A stretch of DNA of 64,000 nucleotides from Tubiluchus corallicola (taxonomy: Eukaryota > Priapulida > Priapulimorpha > Priapulimorphida > Tubiluchidae). The stretch spans positions 804,180 to 868,179 of the forward strand of contig JAQGDQ010000005.1 in assembly GCA_030141605.1 (NCBI GenBank), in the 5' to 3' direction. The number at the start of each line of letters is the position of its first letter. Positions within the stretch are counted from its first letter, which is position 1. Positions 54,863 to 64,000 of this stretch are shown here, one piece after another. The translations under genes were made by a program, and so were the position numbers. A model generated the notes under the pieces. It saw nothing but the letters and a program-made list of their open reading frames with translations. It was not told where the DNA came from and searched no databases.

Positions 54863-56700
54863 AATATCCGTCAAGCAGATAATGCTTCTTGGTGAGTAGG
54901 AATACCAGAGCAAAAGCTACTGTGACGTTTACTTATGATAGCAAAACATGCAGGCTCAGTACCAGATTTGATAAGGTAGGCACCAAAGGGAACTGAGTAA
55001 TATATTTATTGCTACTACATGACTGACAGTTTGTTTAATCATTGACAGAATCACAATGTAATTAAACAACATGTGTAAATAATTTATATAATCTTAATTT
55101 CGAGTATACTTACTGAACTACTAATTAGTGGAATGATTTACATTTAATGAAGGGATTCTCTATGCCATTCTGTCTGAAAGGAAATACATTAAGGTCACAA
55201 CAGAACAATGATTTAAACCACAGATTATTTTGTTGCAAGTCAAACGTCACGACCAATAGACTACCCTGGCCCAGTAATTATCGAGAGTACACTGTATGCA
55301 TCATTGCATAGTTACTTTAGCTCGTGCCTTCACATGTTTACGATCACAATGTACTACTTTTTATATTGCAGTTCCAATTACGTATATACATAACTAAAAA
55401 TAAAGGACTTAAATAAAACCGTTTCAAATGGACAATTTTCATGTTTTATTCAGAAAGTAAAACTTTAATTCAGTTTCACACAAAACTCTTGTCTTTGAGG
55501 AAGATTGTGCGACTCAGAGAGTCTCTCTCTTTCCGCACATAGAAACTGCTTAAACAAGCATTATTGAAAGCAGTTGAAAGCACTATGCGTGTTATCAATT
55601 CTGTAGATGAAACCATTTAAACACAGGGGTCGATGCATCATGTCGCAGTTAGGGCTAAAATTGCAAGATTTCACTGTAATTTTCTAGTCTCCATTTGCTA
55701 ATAATTATTTTTATAATTCGAATCCTATACTGTTACATTTGTTTTTTTATTCATTTGTTTGCTTGTCTGCTGTTTGTTATTGTTGCTGTATATCTATATC
55801 TTGGTCGCTCGCTTGTTGTGACCATCATCATCATTATTAATTTTGTCATTTTGTTGCTGTTCCATTAGCATTGTTGTTGTTGTTGCTGTTGTTGTTACTG
55901 CTGTGTGATGTAGATCCTATGTGCTATGTGAAATTAACATAGCTATCAGGTATAACAATTATCAGCTTTTGTAATAAAATCTTTCCGCTTATTTTCTTGG
56001 CCAAACTATAGAAAACATGAGCTACTGGGCCACTGCTAATGACTAATGATTGGACAGGAGTCTTGTTAATTGCCAAAAATAAATCTTCTACAATGAGACA
56101 GCTCGGCAAAAAATTGCAGGACCTACCCCCCCCCCCCCCCTAATTTGCCCAGCCATTACGAAAGTTCCAAACCTCTAGTGAACTATCGAAATCGACTAAA
56201 ACTTTCTATCTACAGATTCCCAGGCACCATAAAATTTTTGCATTTATCAATCAGATTTATTTTTAGCTTCGGCGTAGTGTTTTGTGACGTGTCGTAATAT
56301 GTTGTAATGAATGGCGAAGTTTAATAGTCAAAATATGTTACAATTTATAATAGTACAGCACCAACTGACTTCGAATCCGTATGCCATTATCACACTGTAC
56401 CACAAGTGCAACACCGCCAACGCGACCTTCCATATTTGGAAAATAATGAACGAACAATGACGCCTACAACAATGGACAAGACAGTCAAAACAAAGAACTA
56501 AGGCAACAGAACACACAAATCAGGAAAAAAGTCAGAGGAAATGAATGACTTACTTAATGAGTATTGTTAAACATCTGATGCTGACGGTATTGCAGTTCTG
56601 TAAAAATGAAATGTTTATAAAATTTATTTTTTGTGGTAAGAAATACTAGACATATTAGAAACAGTATAGCGAAGCTGCAAAATAAGTGGAATTAAGAGGC
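54863..56700. other. Intergenic region between the LINE and the EGF gene
   Basis: No coding region recognised. It includes a TTG/TGC-rich simple stretch at about 55846-55905 and a run of 15 C residues at 56126-56140. The promoter and 5' untranslated region of the EGF gene should lie near its right end; no clear TATA box could be assigned. Confidence 0.5.
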
Positions 56701-58116
56701 ATGAAGAAAAATGTGGTGCATTTCATATTTTGGCCGTTCTTTCTAGCTACCATGCGTTATGGTACCGCAGAGTCAGACTGGATGACCGAAAAAGAAAGAG
56801 TTGCTAGACTCAGATTTGGAATGGCGGCAGATCGCCAGCTTGCTCTCCAAGTAGTTAGAAAACTCATTCGTAATGACACAGTAATCCCTTTTTGCAGTGA
56901 GTTGAGGTTTTCGGAATGGATCTGCGGGCAGTCCGGCGGAGTGTGTACAGATGTGAAAAGCAATAAATTTATTTGCACGTGCCCAAATGGATTTACAGGT
57001 ACGATGTGTGAATCTGACATTGATGAGTGTAAGGAAGGGACGCATGAATGCAAAAATGGCGCCACATGTATCAACATTGTTTTTAGAGAAAATAGAAGAG
57101 AAAAAGGTGATGGCTACACTTGCTCATGTAAGCCTGGATTTCCTGGAAAATACTGCCATGTTTCTTTGAAAGATAAAGATACGTATAAATGCGACGGCAA
57201 TGCCAACCAAGCTAACTCGCAGGCTAATGCTTCGGCGCTAACTGGTTTACAGTCAAAAGATTATGCACTGATGGGCTACTATGATTTAGGCACATCAGTA
57301 ATCACAAAACATGAAAAATACAAACGTATTTTCGAATGGGCACGTAAAGTGATAAACGATCAGCTGGCTCGAGGTTTGAAGCCTAATATAACAGCAGCCA
57401 ACCGTACATTAGCAATTAAGCTACGAGGCAGCAATTTTCCTCTTTTTCCAGAAGATGGTGTCGAAGTGCAAGAAAAAAGTAAACTTCACCGAATTGCATA
57501 CGACTGGCTAAAAGATATTGACAATCCTCCAGAAAATGTCACATTTAGTAATAAAAACGGTTTCACTTTTGAGTTTACTGTTGCTCAACGACGTAAAGTT
57601 TATTATCGACCTATGATCGAAATTCGATTCAAAAAAGGAATGCTCATTAAAAGTTTCGTCATCAAGCCAGGTGTCGAAAAAACAGTATTTGATGAATGGA
57701 CAGAAAAGGCTAGAAAACTCTATTACAAATATACAGGTCGCTTGGTAACACAATTTAAATTTCAGTATTTGGACAAAAATAATGAGTGGACATGGTATGC
57801 AGATAGTAGTGGACAGCATGCGGTACTAAGAGTGGTAAATGACGATCAAGTTTCACAGATGAAAGCAACAAATATTATTGACCCCGATGTGGAATATAAA
57901 GTGCCTTTGCCAAATGAAGAAGTTCCTGCAGCTGGTGTCCGTATAGTACCCGAAGATTGGATTCCCAAAAAGAAAGCGGTAGACCCACAAAATATATGTT
58001 ATAAGGATTTAAATTCAAAAGAAGCAGAATGCCGAAAGATGCCCCGAATAGTACCAAAACGCAATGGGTTTTATGATCCAATGATGAGATTAGATATCAG
58101 AGGTTGCACAAATTAG
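56701..58116 (+). CDS. Secreted protein with two EGF domains, single exon
   Basis: 471 aa, from the first ATG in frame (MKKNVVHFIF); the in-frame codon five positions upstream is GTG. A signal peptide is likely (basic MKKN, hydrophobic VVHFIFWPFFLAT). EGF domain 1 spans about residues 65-103 (cysteine spacing C-x9-C-x6-C-x9-C-x-C-x8-C). EGF domain 2 spans about 106-152 and opens DIDEC, the calcium-binding type. Residues 170-471 contain mostly charged and aromatic sequence (GYYDLGTSVITKHEKYKRIF, FKFQYLDKNNEWTWYAD) that I do not recognise. A few cysteines close the chain (ICYKD, AECRKM, RGCTN). Five N-glycosylation sequons fit secretion. No membrane segment or GPI signal follows. The lack of introns contrasts with the two neighbouring genes and could mean a retrocopy or a naturally intronless gene. 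Function unknown; an extracellular-matrix or ligand role is only inference. Confidence 0.85.
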   Translation: MKKNVVHFIFWPFFLATMRYGTAESDWMTEKERVARLRFGMAADRQLALQVVRKLIRNDTVIPFCSELRFSEWICGQSGGVCTDVKSNKFICTCPNGFTGTMCESDIDECKEGTHECKNGATCINIVFRENRREKGDGYTCSCKPGFPGKYCHVSLKDKDTYKCDGNANQANSQANASALTGLQSKDYALMGYYDLGTSVITKHEKYKRIFEWARKVINDQLARGLKPNITAANRTLAIKLRGSNFPLFPEDGVEVQEKSKLHRIAYDWLKDIDNPPENVTFSNKNGFTFEFTVAQRRKVYYRPMIEIRFKKGMLIKSFVIKPGVEKTVFDEWTEKARKLYYKYTGRLVTQFKFQYLDKNNEWTWYADSSGQHAVLRVVNDDQVSQMKATNIIDPDVEYKVPLPNEEVPAAGVRIVPEDWIPKKKAVDPQNICYKDLNSKEAECRKMPRIVPKRNGFYDPMMRLDIRGCTN

Positions 58117-58886
58117 TCTGACGGCACTGAAAATTAAATTTTAAACGAGCTTGAAGACTGGCTAGTCAAAAAATTTTCAGTAATGCGATTGTGAGTTAAT
58201 GTAGGCAATAAGAAATTAAAACATATGTGTGTTACCAATGCTACATAAAATATATTTAATAATACAATGTTCATCATCTAAGTTTCTACTTGAGCAGCAG
58301 GATTTTTAAAAATCGTGCTTAATAGAAAACTAAAAGCAATCTAGAGAAAACTTGGTATTTAAGCCTTGGGTTAATTATTTAATTTTAAATTTTACTGGCT
58401 CTAAGTTAAGGATTTTCAATTGAATACATATATATATATATATACACACATTCCTATTCCATTTAATCTTTTGCGGTGAATTTTTCAGATTTCTAGGCTT
58501 CTAGCAACATTTTATAATTCGAGACATAATTCAACTTGTCTTCTGTGTGAGTTACACAGTTAAAGCATAATGGGACAAAATCGGGCAATAGCCAACAGAC
58601 ACAGTTAATAGATCTCACATTTATTACCTGTAAGGACTGTTTATTTATATTTCAATCTTTCAGTACCTGTAAGGACAATTCATTTATATTATTTATATTT
58701 GTTTGACCCGATTTGTACCAACCAAAAAAAAACCTTGCTTTAGAACTGGTGAGCTCTTGCTAATGTGGTCATAAAACCAGTGACTATTTGGTTTCTTGTG
58801 TTACCTTTTAATGGGGTGTCACTTGCACTACTATGCTGACATTTAGGTTCTTGCTTGGCTCAGTAACAATACGTGATGTTCCAGGT
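58117..58886. other. Downstream flank of the EGF gene
   Basis: Presumed 3' untranslated region and intergenic sequence. An ATTAAA at 58133-58138 is close to the stop codon, and a (TA)n run lies at about 58428-58443. No gene seen. Confidence 0.5.
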
Positions 58887-59860
58887 ATGGACTTCTGCAA
58901 TTTGTATATGTAGTCTATAGGGTACCCCAAATGAATGACTAAAACAACCTAAAATGAAAATAAGACACACCAACTGATTTTAACATTATTTTATAAGGTA
59001 TGATCACTGGAGCCCAAAATTGATAATGACAGACATTTTAAGCTGTATTGGATACCTGCCAGATGCCCCCCAAATGTATGACCAAATTGGTACCTGAATC
59101 AAAAATATGAGGTACCAGCAGAAGTTAAGTGTAAATGATGATCTATCAATCCTGGGACCCTAAACATAACAATGAGGTTGTGTTTTGGTACTGACAAATT
59201 GACAATACAAGTGGTACTGACTATGGCCAGGCACCTTAAAAGTAGCATTACCCAAAATTAGGGCTCAGGTACCAACACAATTTAGGTAGATACCAGATTA
59301 GGTAAGTACACAAAACTTAGTGACCAAATTGGGACCTGGATCGAACATATGCAATGCCAGTTGAAATGTAAATTATGATCTATCAATCCTGGACAATGAT
59401 AGATAATTTCCGTATCCCAATTAGGTCCTGTATTTAAGGAATTTGGTTGGTGCCACGTACCAACTGAAATGTCTGTCATTACATACTTCAACATTCAAGA
59501 CAAGTAAATCAGATCGCACCCATTACATTAGTTGTGGGTCCTAATTTTGGACAACCCTACTTTTAGGGTATCTAGCTGGTAGTCAATACCACTTACATTG
59601 TCTGTCATTATAATATATGCAGGGGTCAAGATTAATAGATAACTCATTCACACTTAATGTCTGGCAGGCATCCAATACCACTCAAAATGTATGTCATTAT
59701 CAAATACTAGTTCTGTGGATTATGAACTATAATATAAAATTAAAAGCTTTCCTAGCTATAATTTAAAGATAGTATCTCATCTTTGATGTAGGCCATTTTC
59801 AGGGACCCCTTATGATTACCCTAAAGGCTACATATACTGGAATCCCGGCAGACATCCATG
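58887..59860. repeat. Long degenerate inverted repeat, about 1 kb (fold-back element candidate)
   Basis: The left arm (58887-59062) and right arm (59661-59860) align as inverted copies. Left-arm TGTATATGTAGTCTATAGGG and TGGATACCTGCCAG pair with right-arm CCCTAAAGGCTACATATAC and CTGGCAGGCATCCA, with substitutions and small indels. The centre holds a direct repeat of about 75 bp (59081-59155 and 59323-59394, both with ACCAAATTGG and ATGATCTATCAATCCTGG). No coding region. Long imperfect arms fit an old fold-back transposon or rearranged satellite. Confidence 0.6.
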
Positions 59861-60070
59861 TTTACCACGTCTAAGCTTCTTATATGAATAAATGTTGGTA
59901 TCAGTTGATCTATGCATTGACATTAGTTCCACTTTAAATGCTGGCATAAAAGGTACTATATTAGACCAAAGTCAATCAGATCAGACCTCAGAAAGACTAT
60001 ATGCTACACACACCAGAGCAGACTAGACCCAAATTTCTGACATAGTGTACTCACTGTACTGTACCAAGTC

Positions 60071-60160
60071 TGAAAGCTGTATTATCTAACTGAAAAACAA
60101 AACTATCAATTAAATCTAAAAGCTGTATTATCCAATTGACAAGCCAAACTGTCAATTATG
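60071..60160. repeat. Tandem duplication, 46-bp unit
   Basis: Two adjacent diverged copies sharing AAAGCTGTATTATC and CTATCAATTA/CTGTCAATTA. Confidence 0.75.
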
Positions 60161-63100
60161 TAGAATCAGCTTCAATAATAAGTGACCAAGCTGAAACACA
60201 CTATGGACATTAACAACCACGATGAATCCTATTGTACATAAATAACTGCCTTGGAATCAATCAAACCACTTTCTTGACAATATTCAATAGCTCTTAATTG
60301 GAACTAACAATACTACTCATAGATGAAAAAATCTTGTACAAACAGCAACAGCGAAAAAGCTTGTCAATTCTGAAGTACAAGTGGCTATACTTCAAATTTG
60401 CTTTAATGATATGCCAACAGATGATGTAAAAATGTATCTTTGAGGTAAAAAAGTTATCAATATAGGAAATCATAAAATAGATCAGGTGATCCTGTCTATA
60501 CTGGAACAAAACTCAAATGTGCCAAGAGTAATCAGCGTTGCAAGTAGCAGTGCGAATTGTGTGACAATGAATTCACAAATTAATAAAAAATTTGTACAAA
60601 AACAGACAAAGCCTACTCATATAAATCTTATTTACAAGGCACAGCCAGGAGTTTATGAAATAGCATGTAGACAGTGCTGTAAATCCAAGTGCTCAAAGGA
60701 CAAAAATCTAAGAAAGAAACTTTTACATCTCGCTCTGTACAAAAAACTTATCTAAAGATAAATAATTATAAAATAAAGCAAAAATAAATTACGTTCAGAA
60801 TTCTTGTGATAAGAGCCTTTTGTGAACCAAATCAATTTTGGGCAAGCACCATGTCCACTAAACTACCCTACCTCAGTAATCATGGCAATTCCTAAATCAA
60901 TTAATATTATAGTTCACCAACCATAACATTTCCAAGAGCTAATTTACTCATGTTAGAATAATTAGTAACTAACTAGATTCATAACTTTAAAACTAACATC
61001 AAGATTATTACTGTTGCAAAATAACAATTATTAAGTTTTAAAACTAATTTGATTTTGTTTGGCGGCCATGAGCCAATTAGTCCCAGTTGTGTAATAAGGT
61101 TAGATTAATATTAATTGATCCGGAAGGAACACTTTTTAACATATGACTATACAACAAAAATAATTTAGGTTCCCAATCAATGTCACATTACGTTCTGGGC
61201 ACAAACACAAATATATAGCCAATACTGTAGTCAATTAATAAGCACATGGTTTAAAACAGTGTCCCATTTTGTAGCAAACTCATAGTTAATGGGAATTGAG
61301 GCAGGAAAGGTTGTCTATGAGAGAATATATCTCTCTTTATTAGTAATACTACTGAATCAATAAAAACTCTACCAAATACTCAGAAACGGCAATCTGAATC
61401 CTGAAGTCTTACAGTATGCAAAAATGAATGAACTTCATTAGATTCGCTTTATTATATAGATCTACCAACATGAAAAAACCTATTAAAGCTTTAATTTGCA
61501 AGTTTTTTTAATCATTCTGCTTAAGTATTTTTTGTCACAATCCCTAGCATAGACTATCCTATTTTTCTATGGTGAATTAAGGTAGGTATTTATAAGAGAA
61601 AGAGTAGGTGCCATTTTCGAAGTTTTCTTTATAAAATGGCCACATAATTGAATCACAGCCTTCTGAGCTAAAAATGGATAATCAGAAACCTAAAAGACTG
61701 GTGTCACTCATGTATTTGAACAGGCAGTGCAATTTCAGTGCATACCATAGGTGCCACTTTCCCTTGATAAAACTGTAAAAAGTATTTACTAAATTGCATT
61801 TGCTTTGAATTACTGAAATGTAAAAGAGAGACTACATTAAATGATGTCATGTCCTCAAGAAGTACATTCTCTTGCTAACTTTGGAGTGAGCATAAGTTGC
61901 ACAACACACCAATTAAGTCTGTTACCTATAACAACACCAATATAGGTATATTTTATTTACTGACAACATGACAACAAATTTGGGTACCTCTAACACATGT
62001 AGCATGAGTGTTTACAAGTTCCTTAATAATGTAAAACATATATTTAAACTGTTATAATGAACAGAACAAGGGAAAACCTAGATAAGCATACTTATCTTAG
62101 GATTTCCCCTCTATCAAAGACAGGAAGTAAAAAAACTCACGATGGTTTTGTCCGACTTTAGATGGAAATAAAAAACCTTGAAATTCATTCAGCATTGATA
62201 CCGTGACTTAAACTGCAAAGCATTCAAACGGGGAGTTTTCACTAGCAAAAATAAGTGAATTCATGAGGACTAACAAAATATCGGCTAGTAGTAATAGCAG
62301 AGGTACCAACCATTTGAAATAAAAATATGTGTGAAATATAGAAATTGTCAGAAAATTGATGCAAAAAATAAAAATAAGGCAATTTCAAGCTACCAGTGAG
62401 CTTTCATATGTTATTGGAGTTCACCATGCAAAGATATATAAATAACTATGTTCTTTTGCACACATGAAAAAAGCTCAATAGCATCCAAAAGTGCTTAATT
62501 TTCAATAATTGTAATACCCTTTAGTGTAATACACATCGTAAGTATATATATCACAATATACATAGTTATGAATGCTACTGTGTTATTGAGAGTAGTACAA
62601 GCAGTGGTGCGCAGCCCATACATGCAACGCATGCCTTCTAATTTCCAAAAAATAATTACGATATAAAAAGCACTTGTAAATATTTCTAATAATTTGCTAA
62701 TATTGCTAATATTTATTAACATTTTATGCACGTATTGTATTATAACATCGGTATGCTATAGGTGTTGCGAAACTATTACACTACGCAAGCGACGCAGCTG
62801 TGTGCATTCAAGGTATTTTCCAACGTGAAAACACACTCATTACAATTTCCGACAGGTACTTGAAGGCATGGCTTAATTGGAAATTATCCAATCAAAATTA
62901 GCGGCAACATTGTTTTTTATCACAGGCCTATCTGCGAGAAAAATGCCCCCGTGTATTCAACTTGTGGTTTCGCTGCCCAGCTACACGTGAATGTCTACGT
63001 GCATTACGTAGTTTGTTTGAACCATTGTTTAATACGTAAAGGCACTGTATTGATCGAGTTCTGCAGCTTTGTAGAGTGCTAGATAATAACCGACGTTGCA

Positions 63101-64000
63101 TTTACGTGTTTTACTAAATACCTTAGTGTTCATATGTTTCATAGCATTAATTTCAGTTTTCAGGGTGTCAGTATTTTATTGCTTTAGTATAGTTATCCCA
63201 TCATAAGACTTTAGTGTAGTGTTAATGCAGTAGTTGGACTTCAGTATCTGAGAAGTGAATGTGTAGTAAGCATTTCTTTTACATCATTTCTAAATTAACT
63301 TATTTCTAATTAGCTAGGCTGTAAGGGTTGGGTTTAAAACAATGTACGGTTTAATACATTTACACACAACCATATTTCAGATATGTTATGAATCAAGAGT
63401 GAAATTTTGATCGAAAGGTTTACAGCAGTTTTTTTCTTTGGTAACTTTTTTGCACATTAGAACAAAAGGTCATAAAGTTTTTCCTAAATGTTATTTTCCA
63501 ACTTTAGAGCCTATAGCTTTGTTGTATAACATTGCATTTCAACATTACCAATTAATCAATAGCTACAAAAGTTAATCAGTCAATAACTACATGACTTATT
63601 ATAAGTACATTTTTCACGCATAAGAAATTCTGCATACCATAATTTAGATCTCATTTGAGGTCTCCGAAATACCCTTAAATGCAGGAAAATGCATAGGTGG
63701 CTGGGGCCGTGCGACCCACTGCACGCCAACGAATATTAATAATTGTGTTGTGGTTGGTATTGATGGCAAATGAAGCCACGCGATTTGTAAACTTGCGTGC
63801 GAAGTTATGGAATGCATGATAACTGAAATAAGGCATATGCGCGTGAAAGACTTAAAATGCATGTGACACACGCATAATGCGTGAGAGTTGGCAGGTATGG
63901 TAATAGTAGTAGTATGGCAAACCTAATTTTAGTGCTGCTTTCCTCTAAACACGGCAGGCAAGGCTGACAAAATTTTAACCTTATTTAGTTTAACTCATTT
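60161..64000. other. Non-coding right end of the window
   Basis: Nearly 4 kb with no supportable gene. A short open frame at about 60486-60755 lacks a convincing start and domain. Between 62750 and 63120 the sequence is richer in CpG and has CCAAT-type boxes, which might mark a promoter of a gene beyond the window; this is weak. No RNA gene or clean transposon boundary was identified. Confidence 0.5.

Noticed and set aside
60486-60755. 89-codon plus-strand frame followed by AATAAA signals
   Set aside because: It opens at GTG with no upstream splice acceptor I could trust and has no recognisable domain; kept only as a weak possibility.
62602-63714. Possible hAT-like ends (CAGTGGTGCGCAGCC at left, GGGCCGTGCGACCCACTG at right)
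   Set aside because: The two termini match only with indels, and the flanking 8-bp sequences are not duplicates, so an element cannot be supported.

Overview
The window is nuclear DNA of an AT-rich animal, most probably a non-vertebrate. Two conserved, intron-rich animal genes fill most of it: a classical dynamin and the COPII scaffold Sec16. Both are on the minus strand, with GT-AG introns of about 0.1 to 3 kb. The phylum cannot be fixed from the sequence alone. I reconstructed both genes exon by exon. Splice phases agree at every junction, giving a dynamin of 866 aa and a Sec16 of 1883 aa.

Layout. 1-2647: downstream flank of dynamin, no gene seen. 2648-24091 (minus): dynamin, 19 coding exons. 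Its introns hold old transposons: a pogo/Tigger element with a decayed DDE transposase, a small MITE, and a LINE fragment split by a 944-bp palindrome-rich DNA transposon. 24092-28637: intergenic, with a clean solo LTR (25098-25455, target duplication GTATG). 28638-48658 (minus): Sec16, 23 coding exons. Its introns hold a second, 680-bp copy of the same Tigger family, a probable 5S-derived SINE and a (TACAG)n tract. 48689-49700: upstream flank with a degenerate minisatellite. 49711-54853 (plus): a 5.14-kb non-LTR retrotransposon with a 9-bp target duplication, a gag-like ORF1, and ORF2 with endonuclease and reverse transcriptase. ORF1 and ORF2 meet at a TAATG stop/start overlap, and three frame breaks make the copy defective. 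56701-58116 (plus): a single-exon gene for a secreted 471-aa protein with two EGF domains and a C-terminal region I do not recognise. 58117-64000: non-coding, with a roughly 1-kb degenerate inverted repeat.

Dynamin acts in membrane fission during endocytosis, and Sec16 organises ER exit sites. Both are membrane-traffic genes, but nothing shows that their adjacency is functional. The least explained items are the EGF protein, the palindrome-rich element and the long inverted repeat.
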